DNA of 64,000 bases, taken from NCBI RefSeq assembly GCF_011745665.1, contig NZ_CP050253.1:1277418-1341417 (forward strand). Reading direction: 5' to 3'. The position numbers and the translations under genes are program-made. Of this stretch, positions 46,847-55,337 are shown one piece after another. Positions within the stretch are counted from its first letter, which is position 1, and each line of letters begins with the position of its first letter. This stretch comes from Zophobihabitans entericus. GTDB taxonomy: Bacteria; Pseudomonadota; Gammaproteobacteria; Enterobacterales; Orbaceae. Below the pieces are notes generated by a model. That model had not been told where the DNA came from. It made no database searches and saw only the letters and a list, made by a program, of their open reading frames with translations.

Positions 46847-47002
46847 TCATTTTTCCTATAAAAATGCGCCAAGCACATAAAAAAACGATATTTGTTTTGA
46901 GTTCGTATTTTTATATGCTAGACTTTCTCAGATGTTTAGGGCTTTTGAGGTTTTTAATAACCGCTTATCTATTTTACATATAAGAAGAAAGAGGATCTCA
47001 TA
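46847..47002. promoter_or_regulatory. Divergent switch region between the repressor and the Ner-like gene
   Basis: These 156 bp must carry both promoters and the operators. AAAAAACGA and TCGTATTTTT (about 46880-46914) form a spaced inverted repeat suitable as an operator. AAAGAGGATC near 46990 is the ribosome binding site of the Ner-like gene. Confidence 0.45.
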
Positions 47003-47218
47003 ATGAGAGAACAATATCAAGACTGGTTACCATCTAGAGTCGTTGGCGAAATCAAAATTCGTGGCGGTAGTTTACGTGATTTATCACGTTCAAGTGGTTT
47101 AAAAGCTGATACATTAAGGAATGCTTTATATCGCCACTGTCCAAAATATGAGCAAATAATTGCTGGATATTTAAACGTTCCGGTTGAAAAAATCTGGCCG
47201 AGCCGCTATAAAAAGTAA
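47003..47218 (+). CDS. Ner/Nlp-family winged-helix DNA-binding protein
   Basis: The 71-aa protein reads DWLPSRVVGEIKIRGGSLRDLSRSSGLKADTLRNAL and ends KIWPSRYKK, the typical layout of Mu Ner and bacterial Nlp (SfsB) proteins, where IWPSRY is nearly diagnostic. In phage Mu, Ner shuts off early transcription and opposes the c repressor. Here it is divergent from the S24 repressor. A clear AGAGGA ribosome binding site precedes ATG 47003. Its present target is unknown. Confidence 0.85.
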   Translation: MREQYQDWLPSRVVGEIKIRGGSLRDLSRSSGLKADTLRNALYRHCPKYEQIIAGYLNVPVEKIWPSRYKK

Positions 47219-47268
47219 CTTTGTCACATTAGTTATACCATGAAATACACATAAAAAGCCCAAATATA

Positions 47269-47307
47269 GTGTATAACAGGTTAATGAATGCACGATCTGT
47301 TATACAC
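47269..47307. repeat. 11-bp perfect inverted repeat with 17-bp spacer
   Basis: GTGTATAACAG (47269-47279) and CTGTTATACAC (47297-47307) are exact reverse complements. There is no T run to mark it as a terminator. It lies 50 bp after the Ner-like gene. Confidence 0.65.
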
Positions 47308-47429
47308 CCTCCCACCAAATATGAATATTCTTTTTACTTATTATTTCCACTCAAATTAGTTTCTGTTTGCATAATGTGCAAATTCAGCTCAGAATAAAAC
47401 CGATCAGGATTGTTAATCGGAGAGGAATT

Positions 47430-47756
47430 ATGGATAATTTTATTATTGATGTGACTGAGTCATCTTTTCAATCCCAGGTACTTGAACATAAAGGACTTAT
47501 GGTTGTTCAGTTTTGGGCTACCTGGTGTGTGCATTGTCAGCATATGCGACCAATTGTCGAGAAAGTCGCTAAAGAATATCATTCACAAGTCGCATTTGCC
47601 CGTGTTGATATCGATCAGCAAAATAACTTAGCTCAGGCATTTGAAGTAGAAGGTACACCAACATTTATTATGTTTAAAAATGGTCAGCTGGTTGATGAAA
47701 AAGTCGGGGAGATGACAAAAGAAACATTCATACATTTTCTTGATGAAAATCTTTAG
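47430..47756 (+). CDS. Thioredoxin-fold protein with CVHC active site
   Basis: The 108-aa protein is a single thioredoxin domain without signal peptide: VVQFWATWCVHCQHMRPIVEKVAKEY, VDIDQQNNLAQAFEVEGTPTFIMFKNG with cis-proline 77. The active site is C33-V-H-C36 and not the canonical CGPC; His next to the second cysteine, as in DsbA (CPHC), usually makes a thioredoxin fold more oxidising. ATG 47430 is preceded by GGAGAGGA; an earlier in-frame start at 47367 adds no conserved sequence. Likely a cytosolic disulfide reductase, redox role uncertain. Confidence 0.85.
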   Translation: MDNFIIDVTESSFQSQVLEHKGLMVVQFWATWCVHCQHMRPIVEKVAKEYHSQVAFARVDIDQQNNLAQAFEVEGTPTFIMFKNGQLVDEKVGEMTKETFIHFLDENL

Positions 47757-47781
47757 TCATATATCTTTAGTGAGTTGAAAT

Positions 47782-47811
47782 AAAAATAGCAGGATTAACC
47801 CTGCTATTTTT
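47782..47811. terminator. Bidirectional terminator between the thioredoxin gene and tpiA
   Basis: AAAAATAGCAGG (47782-47793) pairs with CCTGCTATTTTT (47800-47811), giving A/T tails on both strands. Confidence 0.85.
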
Positions 47812-47828
47812 GTATGTAGAACTCAGTT

Positions 47829-48596
47829 TTATTTAGCTTTGGCTTTTTCTGCAGCTTTAACAATGACTGCAAATGCATCAGCTTTAAGTGATGCACCACC
47901 CACTAAAGCACCATCGATATCCGGTTGAGTGAAAAGTTCTGCAGCGTTAGCATCATTTACTGAACCACCGTATTGGATGATTACTTGTTTTGCTACACTC
48001 TCATCTTTCTTCGCGATATGGTCGCGGATAAATTTATGTACTGCTTGTGCTTGTGCCGGAGTTGCTGATTTACCTGTACCAATAGCCCATACTGGTTCAT
48101 AAGCAATCACTGCGCCATTAAAGGCAGCTGCACCTTGAGTATTAAGTACTGCATCAATTTGACGTGCACAAACTGCCTGAGTCTGGCCGGCTTCATTTTC
48201 TGCTTCTGTCTCACCAATACATAATACTGGTGTTAAACCCGCTTCTTTAAGTACAGCAAATTTTTTGGCGATAAACTCATCAGACTCTTTGTGATAAGTA
48301 CGACGCTCAGAGTGACCAATAATAATATATTTAGCACCCATCTCTTTTAGCATAGTTGCAGAAATATCACCAGTAAAGGCACCAGATAAAGCAGTATCGA
48401 CGTTTTGAGCGCCAAGAACGATATTTGAACCAGCAAGTAAGCCATTTACTTCATCAAGATACATCACTGGTGGTGCAATTGAAACATCACAACCTTTCAC
48501 ACCTGCCAGATTTTGCTTAAGGCCTGATACCAAAGCCTTTGCCATTTCTTTACTGCCATTCAACTTCCAGTTACCCATTACTAGTGGTTTGCGCAT
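47829..48596 (-). CDS. tpiA: Triose-phosphate isomerase
   Basis: TpiA interconverts dihydroxyacetone phosphate and glyceraldehyde 3-phosphate. The 255-aa protein has the substrate lysine in [10 protein letters not shown], the catalytic histidine in IIGHSERR, the catalytic glutamate in [15 protein letters not shown], and GGSVN and GALVGGASL phosphate-binding loops. ATG 48596 with GGAG eight bases upstream is chosen over a TTG at 48611. It is divergent from zapB. Confidence 0.96.
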   Translation of the reverse strand: MRKPLVMGNWKLNGSKEMAKALVSGLKQNLAGVKGCDVSIAPPVMYLDEVNGLLAGSNIVLGAQNVDTALSGAFTGDISATMLKEMGAKYIIIGHSERRTYHKESDEFIAKKFAVLKEAGLTPVLCIGETEAENEAGQTQAVCARQIDAVLNTQGAAAFNGAVIAYEPVWAIGTGKSATPAQAQAVHKFIRDHIAKKDESVAKQVIIQYGGSVNDANAAELFTQPDIDGALVGGASLKADAFAVIVKAAEKAKAK

Positions 48597-48692
48597 AATT
48601 AGCTCCAACAATATATTTACGTGTAGAATGAATGATAAATTTAGATATAATATAGCGCATTATACATAAATAATGATGACTTGAGGATAAAT

Positions 48693-48935
48693 ATGTCACT
48701 AGATATTTTAAACCAATTAGAAAGTAAAATTCAGCAAACCGTTGAGACTATTGAGCTATTACAGTTAGAAATTGAAGATTTAAAAGGAAAAAATCGTCAA
48801 TTAGAAGAGCAGGCAATGAATTCATCTGGCAGCGTGACTGCTTTGCAGGAAGAAAACCAACGTTTAAAAGCTGAACAACAGCAATGGCAAGACCGTCTGC
48901 AGAGTCTGCTTGGTCGAATGAAGGATATTGGTTAA
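48693..48935 (+). CDS. zapB: Cell division protein ZapB
   Basis: ZapB is a small coiled-coil protein that joins the Z ring through ZapA and connects it to MatP at the terminus. The 80-aa product, MSLDILNQLESKIQQTVETI and onward, is a near-continuous heptad coil rich in Q, E and L, ending QDRLQSLLGRMKDIG, very like E. coli ZapB (81 aa). ATG 48693 follows GAGG with good spacing. Confidence 0.92.
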   Translation: MSLDILNQLESKIQQTVETIELLQLEIEDLKGKNRQLEEQAMNSSGSVTALQEENQRLKAEQQQWQDRLQSLLGRMKDIG

Positions 48936-49004
48936 TCTGATTCGTAGTGTTTAACTGGTTGCTCATACACTAGTGGTTTTACCAGATGGGCAGTAGAGGT
49001 TAAT

Positions 49005-50321
49005 TTGAATCGTCACTTAAAAGCTTTATGGCTGGTTGAAACTATTCGATTAACGGAGCAATCCGGACATTTTGTCGATAGTGAAGCAAACCGTAAAGCT
49101 AAAGCCAAACAAGGTGGAATTGAAGAGCAGTTAATTGTTCGGGCTACTGTTTTAGCGCAGCAGAATGGTTTATTAAACATTCAAAAAAACTGGCTGAGTT
49201 CTGTTCGATTCGCCTTTATTTTATTACTGGTTTTTGCCATTTTATCCGGATTTGGTTTAGCATTTACTGCGCTAAGTCAAGAGCCGGTTAATATCTTTTG
49301 GGCATTAATTAGCCTGCTTGGTTTACATATTGTTACCTTAATTATCTGGCTGCTCAGTTTCTGTTTTATGCCAGATAACAGTCAAAGTTTATTTATTCAG
49401 TTATGGCTGTGGCTGACTGAAAAATTCTCACAAAAACAAACGACTCAGCAATTAATTCCGGCATTTCTGTCTCTGGCTGGCGCACATTTGCGTTTTTCTA
49501 TTGGCTTTTTTGTTAACCTGCTCTGGACAGTATTACTTAGCGGTGCTTTAGTTTTGCTGCTGATTTTATTATCAACCAGACATTATAGTTTTGTCTGGCA
49601 GACAACGTTACTTAGTGCTGAAACCTTTATTCAACTTACTCAAATTATAGGTAAGTTACCTGCCTTACTAGGATTTGCCCTACCTGATATTGATACTATC
49701 AGACAAAGTGGTGAACTGGCACTCTCCAGTGGTGAGGCTCGTTCAGCCTGGGCGGTTTGGCTTATCGGTGTATTTGTGATTTATGGTTTAGGTGTTCGTT
49801 TTATTCTGATGGTTATTTGTGGTATTTGCTGGTCTGTCAGTCAAAAACGAATTAAGCTCAATCTTAACCATCCAGATTATCAGATTTTAATTGAACGTTT
49901 ACAGCCACAGCAAACGACAGAGATTATTGATGAAAATGTGGCTTCAAGGTCAGAGACGACGCTGGTTACTATTGAGCATGGTCATCAGGAAGTGATGGTG
50001 GCTATTGAAATTAGTGAAACATGGCAGGTACCTGAACATATTCATTTTTTAGGTTTTATTAATAATCGGCAACAAAAAAATGAAGTGCTGAATTATCTAT
50101 ATCAAAATCCGGCTAAAAAACTATTAATTGCTATTGATAGTGACAGAACTCCCGATCGTGGTTTAATTAATTTAGTGATTGAGCTGGCCGGGCAGGCAGA
50201 GCAGGCTCGTATCTGGTTTAGCCATCAAGGTAAACAGATGCATAACTGGTTGAGCGCGCTTGTGGAATTAAAGTTAACCCAAGCTGAACCAGACTGGCTA
50301 CAGGAGGATAAGCGTGATTAA
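49005..50321 (+). CDS. DUF2868 membrane protein
   Basis: The 438-aa protein starts ALWLVETIRLTEQSGHFVDSEANRKAKAKQGG, the mark of DUF2868, has four or so membrane helices (about residues 65-90, 97-120, 160-190, 245-275) and a soluble C-terminal part with LLIAIDSDRTPDRGLINLVIEL. The start is TTG 49005, supported by AGAGG six bases upstream and by the conserved N-terminus; no ATG fits. It overlaps the DUF3482 GTPase by eight bases. DUF2868 and DUF3482 genes commonly travel as a pair; their function is unknown. Confidence 0.82.
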   Translation: MNRHLKALWLVETIRLTEQSGHFVDSEANRKAKAKQGGIEEQLIVRATVLAQQNGLLNIQKNWLSSVRFAFILLLVFAILSGFGLAFTALSQEPVNIFWALISLLGLHIVTLIIWLLSFCFMPDNSQSLFIQLWLWLTEKFSQKQTTQQLIPAFLSLAGAHLRFSIGFFVNLLWTVLLSGALVLLLILLSTRHYSFVWQTTLLSAETFIQLTQIIGKLPALLGFALPDIDTIRQSGELALSSGEARSAWAVWLIGVFVIYGLGVRFILMVICGICWSVSQKRIKLNLNHPDYQILIERLQPQQTTEIIDENVASRSETTLVTIEHGHQEVMVAIEISETWQVPEHIHFLGFINNRQQKNEVLNYLYQNPAKKLLIAIDSDRTPDRGLINLVIELAGQAEQARIWFSHQGKQMHNWLSALVELKLTQAEPDWLQEDKRD

Positions 50322-51672
50322 TACTCTAAACTTATCTATTGTCGGACATACAAATGTAGGTAAAACCTCTTTTTTACGGGCAATTAGCCGTAATGCCAGC
50401 TTTGGTGAAGTATCTGATAAACCTGGCACTACGCGCCATGTAGAAAGTATGACTCTGACACTTAAAAATCAGCAAAAGATTGTCTTTTTCGATACTCCGG
50501 GTCTTGAAGATAGCATTGCACTCTATGAATATATTCAGGATCTGGTGCAACCTAAAGAGAAGCTGGATGGCATTGATAAGTTATCCCGCTTTTTGGCGAG
50601 TCCAGAGGCAGAACATCGGTTTGAGCAGGAAGCTAAAGTCATTCGTCAGTTATTAAAAAGTGATGCCGGTTTATATATCATCGATGTGCGTGAACCTGTG
50701 CTGGCAAAATACCACGATGAGCTGGCTATTTTAGCTGAAAGTAATAAGCCGTTACTGGCAGTATTTAACTTTACGGCAAGTGAAAATAATCAGGAAGAAG
50801 CCTGGAAGGTATTATTATCGCGTGTCGGAATCCATGCCATTATTCGTTTTGACGCAGTCTTGCCTCCTGTTGATGGCGAACTAAGACTCTATCAAAGTTT
50901 ATCGTTGCTGGTGGAACCGGCAAAGGAGTTAATTAGTAACTTACTGACTGAACTATCTGATAAACAGGCGCAAAGACAAAATACAGCTAATCAAATTGTT
51001 GCAGAGGCATTAGTTGATGTGACCGCCGCTTATCGGCTGATTAAGCCTGATGATAAGTTAGCAATTGAAGAGTTACAAAATCAGGTCAGAGAAAGAGAAT
51101 ATAAAGCGATTAAGTCATTACTAAAACTATATGCGTTTGATGAAAGATATGAGACAGAATACCAGGTCCCTTTAAGTGAAGGGCGCTTTGACAGTGATCT
51201 GTTTAATGCAGAAGCTCTAAAGCAAATGGGCATACAATTAAGTAAAGGTGTTGTGACTGGTGCAATTACCGGAGCCGGAATTGATTTAGCGGTTGGTGGG
51301 TTAACACTTGGGACGGCAACTCTTATTGGTGCAGCCATTGGTGGGCTTTCACAAACTGCGAATCACTATGGCGCCAGACTGATGAGTAAGTTCTCTGGTC
51401 ATAAGCGTTTAACTGTAGATGACACAATTATCTGTTTTTTGTCATTAAGATTACAGCAATTATGTGCTAGCCTTTGTGCGCGAAGTCATGCTAATCTACA
51501 AATCGTGACATTGCCTAGTCCAGAACAGACGTTATGGAAAAAGGGCAAATTACCGACAATTCTGGCCAGAACACGTTCTCATCCAGAGTGGTCTATTTTA
51601 AACAAAAACCATCGGACACATGATGCAAGAAGACAAAATATTATTGAAGAGTTGGCTAAACAGTTGCCATAA
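50314..51672 (+). CDS. DUF3482 GTPase-like protein
   Basis: The 452-aa protein has an N-terminal Era-like G domain: G1 VGHTNVGKTSF (residues 11-19), a threonine-rich G2 (KPGTTRHVES), G3 DTPG (60-63). The G4 base-recognition NKxD is replaced by NFTA in LLAVFNFTASE, so nucleotide specificity may be relaxed. The C-terminal half is DUF3482, with a glycine-rich hydrophobic stretch GAITGAGIDLAVGGLTLGTATLIGA typical of a membrane-inserting segment. It overlaps both neighbours and so sits in a three-gene operon. Cellular role unknown. Confidence 0.85.
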   Translation: MINTLNLSIVGHTNVGKTSFLRAISRNASFGEVSDKPGTTRHVESMTLTLKNQQKIVFFDTPGLEDSIALYEYIQDLVQPKEKLDGIDKLSRFLASPEAEHRFEQEAKVIRQLLKSDAGLYIIDVREPVLAKYHDELAILAESNKPLLAVFNFTASENNQEEAWKVLLSRVGIHAIIRFDAVLPPVDGELRLYQSLSLLVEPAKELISNLLTELSDKQAQRQNTANQIVAEALVDVTAAYRLIKPDDKLAIEELQNQVREREYKAIKSLLKLYAFDERYETEYQVPLSEGRFDSDLFNAEALKQMGIQLSKGVVTGAITGAGIDLAVGGLTLGTATLIGAAIGGLSQTANHYGARLMSKFSGHKRLTVDDTIICFLSLRLQQLCASLCARSHANLQIVTLPSPEQTLWKKGKLPTILARTRSHPEWSILNKNHRTHDARRQNIIEELAKQLP

Positions 51673-52141
51673 TTCATATAAATTAATTGTTGGCATATTT
51701 GTTATGCTGAGTGTTTTGTTAATATCCGGGTGTGCTAATCAGGAAGCGGCTTATCAGGATCAATATTCAGATTCAACAGTGATTAATAAACTGGAGAGTC
51801 AATATCTGGTATGGAAAAACACGCCATATCGTTACGGTGGAATGACAGTCAAAGGTTCGGATTGTTCCGGGCTGGTTATGAATACCTTTAAAACTCATTT
51901 TGCGACACAATTACCACGAACCACGGCTCAACAAGCTAAAATAGGCGATAAAGTTGACGAACTTGTTGCCGGTGATTTGGTTTTCTTTAAAACCGGTCGT
52001 GGTGAAAACGGTTTACATGTTGGTATTTACTATAAAGATGGAATGTTCTTGCATGTGTCCACCAGCCGTGGAGTGGAGTTTGCCAGTTTAGAAGGCGGTT
52101 ACTGGAAAAATAACTACTGGATGAGTCGTCGCGTTATTTAG
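51620..52141 (+). CDS. NlpC/P60 family lipoprotein, peptidoglycan endopeptidase
   Basis: The protein carries a lipobox LLISGC and an NlpC/P60 domain with the catalytic cysteine in GSDCSGLVMNTF, the histidine in GLHVGIYY and a third polar residue in MFLHVSTS. Such enzymes cleave gamma-D-Glu to diaminopimelate bonds in stem peptides. ATG 51620 overlaps the previous gene by 53 bp and gives an unusually long pre-lipobox segment (Cys38); TTG 51644 would give a more normal lipoprotein signal (MKSWLNSCHNSYKLIVG). Relatives include E. coli NlpC and MepS. A terminator follows. Confidence 0.87.
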   Translation: MMQEDKILLKSWLNSCHNSYKLIVGIFVMLSVLLISGCANQEAAYQDQYSDSTVINKLESQYLVWKNTPYRYGGMTVKGSDCSGLVMNTFKTHFATQLPRTTAQQAKIGDKVDELVAGDLVFFKTGRGENGLHVGIYYKDGMFLHVSTSRGVEFASLEGGYWKNNYWMSRRVI

Positions 52142-52159
52142 TTTAATAAAAGTTTCTAT

Positions 52160-52187
52160 AAAAAAGCCACGTAAAGTGGCTTTTTTA
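52160..52187 (+). terminator. Terminator after the NlpC/P60 gene
   Basis: AAAAAAGCCAC pairs with GTGGCTTTTTT across GTAAA. Confidence 0.85.
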
Positions 52188-52446
52188 TTATCATTTTAAT
52201 ACTATGTCTGAGATAGAAATTTTTTTTGGCGTAGGGATAAACCAAACGAAAATCTAACAATTATTAAATAGATACTATCTTGAGTTTTATGTATTTACCT
52301 CTCTACGTTTTATTTAATAAAACAGTAAAAATATTTAAAAAAGTGATAATTCTCTCAACTTTTTAATCAATATTGCTATATAATTCCGACAAATTTAACG
52401 ACAGGAGAGACTATCCGGTAATATCAGATATTGCACAATCGGTAAT

Positions 52447-52593
52447 ATGGATATGACTGGAACAGAGAAAATAAACGCAATTTACACATTTAGTGACCAA
52501 TACTTATTTATTTTAAGTATTGTTTACCCGTGTTTGTTTATTTTACTCTGCATCTTGTCTTCCTTTGTTTGTATTGGATCAGCCGTAGAGTAA
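52447..52593 (+). CDS. Possible 48-residue small membrane protein or leader peptide
   Basis: ATG GAT ATG begins a frame ending at TAA 52591-52593. The product is hydrophobic from about residue 20 (YLFILSIVYPCLFILLCIL) and would cross the membrane once. Its stop lies inside the terminator hairpin. The ribosome binding site is poor and no homolog is recognised, so it may be chance. Confidence 0.2.
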   Translation: MDMTGTEKINAIYTFSDQYLFILSIVYPCLFILLCILSSFVCIGSAVE

Positions 52594-52610
52594 AATTTAC
52601 GGCTTTTTTA
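52581..52610 (+). terminator. Intrinsic terminator just upstream of the methyltransferase gene
   Basis: AGCCGTA (52581-52587) pairs with TACGGCT (52598-52604) and TTTTTT follows. It lies 25 bp before ATG 52636, so a transcript from farther upstream would have to read through it. Confidence 0.8.
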
Positions 52611-52635
52611 TTTAATAAAAACAAAGGAGTATCTT

Positions 52636-53466
52636 ATGTATAGTAAGATTATTCAACAGCTTTATCTTCCGGAAATATATACTCAAAGTGACATTAATTT
52701 TTGGAATGAAGAACATATTTCAAAGCAGCTTTTAACCGCTCATTTAGATCCTGATTTTGAAGGCGCCAGTCGTCATCCTGAGTTTATTAAGGATTCAGTT
52801 CAGTGGATTAAATCAATACTCCCTCCTAAAGATTATCCTGAATTACTCGATATTGGTTGTGGACCGGGTCTTTATACTGAAAAATTCTATAATGAAGGAT
52901 ATCAGGTTACGGGCGTAGATTTCTCTCTGCGTTCTATTGATTATGCTAAAAATGTTGCCAGGCAGCAGGCGCTTGATATCAAATATATTTATCAGGATTA
53001 TCTTGCTCTGGAATTCAAAGATTATTTTGACTTAGTGACGTTCATTTATTGTGATTATGGAGCACTGTCAAAAGATAATCGCAAAATCATCTTACAAAAG
53101 CTTTATCAAAGTTTGAAAGAGGGCGGTAAATTATTATTAGATGTCTTTTCGACAAAGCATTATGCATTATTTCAGGAATATAAGAATTGGGAAAATTATC
53201 CTGACGGTGGGTTCTGGAGTAAAGATGAATATCTGGCAATAAGTGGTGGATATAAATATCCTGATAACGTCATACTTGAACAAACTATTGTCGTAACTGG
53301 TAAAAAAATGACAACGTTTTATATCTGGAACAGCTGCTTCTCAGCAGAAAGTTTAATGACAGAAGTGGAAGAGGCTGGTTTTAAAGTGTGTGATATCTTT
53401 TCTGATATCAAAGGTATGCGATATGAACGACAAAGTCAGACTGTGGCAATTTTACTGGAAAAGTAA
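52636..53466 (+). CDS. Class I SAM-dependent methyltransferase
   Basis: The 276-aa protein has the SAM-binding motif I LLDIGCGPGLY (residues 71-80), motif II around VTGVDFSLRSIDYAKN and motif IV LVTFIYCDYGAL. The C-terminal part is not distinctive, so the methyl acceptor cannot be named. AAAGGAG precedes the ATG. It is a single gene between two terminators. Confidence 0.82.
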   Translation: MYSKIIQQLYLPEIYTQSDINFWNEEHISKQLLTAHLDPDFEGASRHPEFIKDSVQWIKSILPPKDYPELLDIGCGPGLYTEKFYNEGYQVTGVDFSLRSIDYAKNVARQQALDIKYIYQDYLALEFKDYFDLVTFIYCDYGALSKDNRKIILQKLYQSLKEGGKLLLDVFSTKHYALFQEYKNWENYPDGGFWSKDEYLAISGGYKYPDNVILEQTIVVTGKKMTTFYIWNSCFSAESLMTEVEEAGFKVCDIFSDIKGMRYERQSQTVAILLEK

Positions 53467-53483
53467 ATCAAAGATAAACCAAT

Positions 53484-53513
53484 AAAAAATCACCTCTAAG
53501 AGGTGATTTTTTT
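53484..53513. terminator. Bidirectional terminator between the methyltransferase and M20 genes
   Basis: AAAAATCACCT pairs with AGGTGATTTTT over CTAAG; both genes end within about 20 bp. Confidence 0.82.
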
Positions 53514-53532
53514 AATGATAAGATAAAACTAA

Positions 53533-54852
53533 TTAACTATTAAATGATTCAAGAAAATCTAAATATTCTTGTTTAGTCATTAGCGGTTTATAGTTTGCCA
53601 TCAGTTCGTCAGCTTCTTTAGCATCATCAAATAACAGATCGATAATGGTACAAGCCATCATTTGTGAAGGGCGAATATAAGCCATGTCATCATCCATAAT
53701 CTTATAGTCTTTACCATGTAAAACACCACGCACAGAACCAATCCACGGATGGCTGACTGGCATAATATGAGATAAATCGCCGGTATCTGTACTGCCGGTC
53801 ATATGTGGTGCTACCCACACGTTATCTTCACCGATTAAGCCTTCTGCATTTTGACGTAAGAATTTATTTAATACATCATTATTTTGTAGTGGTAAATAAC
53901 CTGGTAAGTCTTTGATTTCTGCTTCTGCACCAACAGCCATAGCACCTGCTTTAAGCGCCTGATTAATACGTTTATTAGCATCGATCATGGCCGGTACATT
54001 ACCTGCACGAACGTAACTTTCCATACGTACATCACTTGGAATCACGTTAACTAAATCACCACCCTGAGTAATGATCGGATGAAAACGGATGTAATCTTTT
54101 TCCTGAAAGGTTTCACGAATAGCATGTACACCCATCATGCCCATCATGGCTGCATTTAATGCGTTGACACCAGCATGAGGTGCTGCTGCTGCGTGAGCTG
54201 CTTCACCTTTATAACGAATGAGCTTACCGATAAAACCATTACTGGTGGTTGATATTTCGATAAAACCATTATCACGTTTAGCCGGAACGCTGGTTAAATG
54301 AATCTGTAATGCCATGTCGATATCATCAAAATCACCGCGAGAGATTAGCTCTGGTTTACCACCAATGTATTTGATTTTGCCTTCTTCAATTAAGCGATTA
54401 CGGTAAGTGATTTCAACGTATTCTTCAGCGGGCACAGCAAAAGGAACAACGTCACCAGCCAGATATTCCATCGCACCGGCGTCTTTAAGGCCCATAACTA
54501 CCGCCATCATATTGGCGATTTGCGCGTTATGACCACAGCAGTGTGCGGCACCAGATGTGTCATCTGCATCGGGATGATCTGCACAAATAATTGCGTCGAG
54601 TTCACCAATAACGGCAACACTGTGTTTACTTCCTTTACCACCTTTTAGACGACCTTTAACACCGGTCAGCGCCAGTTTATTTTGGTAAGGAATGCCAAGT
54701 TTTTCAAAACAGGCTTCAACTTTGCTGGCAGTTTTGGTCTCTTTATAACCCAGTTCAGGTTCTTCCCAAATCGCCTGAGCCAGTGCTTTAATATCGCCTT
54801 TTCTGGCGGCAATTGCATCGCAAACTTTTTTCTTTAGTTGTTCTTTATTCAT
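53533..54852 (-). CDS. M20 family amidohydrolase/peptidase
   Basis: The 439-aa protein is an M20D-type metal hydrolase: IWEEPELGYKETKTASKV near the N-terminus, GELDAIICADHP, the metal ligand in AAHCCGHNAQIANM, the glutamates of VPAEEYVEI, the lid-domain KGEAAHAAAAPHAGVNALNA and the late histidine in WIGSVRGVLHGKDY. ATG 54852 with AGGTAGG upstream is preferred to ATG 54879, which would overlap the previous gene. Relatives cleave N-acyl amino acids or p-aminobenzoyl-glutamate. Two membrane proteins upstream probably import the substrate. Confidence 0.85.
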   Translation of the reverse strand: MNKEQLKKKVCDAIAARKGDIKALAQAIWEEPELGYKETKTASKVEACFEKLGIPYQNKLALTGVKGRLKGGKGSKHSVAVIGELDAIICADHPDADDTSGAAHCCGHNAQIANMMAVVMGLKDAGAMEYLAGDVVPFAVPAEEYVEITYRNRLIEEGKIKYIGGKPELISRGDFDDIDMALQIHLTSVPAKRDNGFIEISTTSNGFIGKLIRYKGEAAHAAAAPHAGVNALNAAMMGMMGVHAIRETFQEKDYIRFHPIITQGGDLVNVIPSDVRMESYVRAGNVPAMIDANKRINQALKAGAMAVGAEAEIKDLPGYLPLQNNDVLNKFLRQNAEGLIGEDNVWVAPHMTGSTDTGDLSHIMPVSHPWIGSVRGVLHGKDYKIMDDDMAYIRPSQMMACTIIDLLFDDAKEADELMANYKPLMTKQEYLDFLESFNS

Positions 54853-54868
54853 TTGATACCTACCTGTT

Positions 54869-55318
54869 TTAGATAACACCTTCTAAGTGAAGTGTCACTT
54901 GTGCAATAAAGGCTGCACATAAGAATGTTCCTGCACATACGGCAAGTGCCACAGGAATAATACGCCATGAGATTTGTTTAAACATGGCTAAATCTTTACC
55001 AATTGCTAAACCTGCATAAGCAAGGATTGGTGTACAAATTGCCAGGAACTGAACGTGTCTTGCTGTATCAAGTACCCACGCGGAGCCTGGTGTTACCGGT
55101 AGTGAGGAGATAATAGCGATAATCGATACCCAGAAAATAACCGGTAGTTTATTACAAACGGGTAGTTTAGCAATTAAGAAGCCAACAACAGAGATTACAA
55201 CAAGTACCGCCATTCCTTTTAAAGAGGAGATGATATCAACAGGGTAACCAACAGAGTTACCGGCAGCCATAATTACTGCGACGAGTATAAGTACAAAAAT
55301 AGTTTCTGATATTTTCAT
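54869..55318 (-). CDS. Small membrane protein of the M20 operon, putative transporter half
   Basis: The 149-aa protein consists of about five hydrophobic helices and almost no soluble part. It lies 19 bp after the 259-aa membrane protein and 16 bp before the M20 hydrolase, so the three are one operon. It probably forms one half of a two-component membrane carrier. I do not recognise a named family with certainty. Confidence 0.6.
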   Translation of the reverse strand: MKISETIFVLILVAVIMAAGNSVGYPVDIISSLKGMAVLVVISVVGFLIAKLPVCNKLPVIFWVSIIAIISSLPVTPGSAWVLDTARHVQFLAICTPILAYAGLAIGKDLAMFKQISWRIIPVALAVCAGTFLCAAFIAQVTLHLEGVI

Positions 55319-55337
55319 TATATGTTACCTATCCTTA

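Larger units (their letters stand above)
52188..52635 (+). other. Long leader upstream of the methyltransferase, ending in a terminator
   Basis: The 450 bp are AT-rich. CGGTAATAT occurs twice (about 52415 and 52439) around AATATCAGATATT, a 48-codon reading frame runs 52447-52593, and an intrinsic terminator stands at 52581-52610, only 25 bp before the next start codon. This layout (structured leader, short frame, terminator, gene) is what an attenuator or riboswitch would show, but I recognise no known riboswitch. Confidence 0.4.

Noticed and set aside
46145-47218. An intact prophage at the repressor/Ner pair
   Set aside because: The flanks are mnmA and a thioredoxin gene, and no integrase, transposase, replication or structural phage gene is present.
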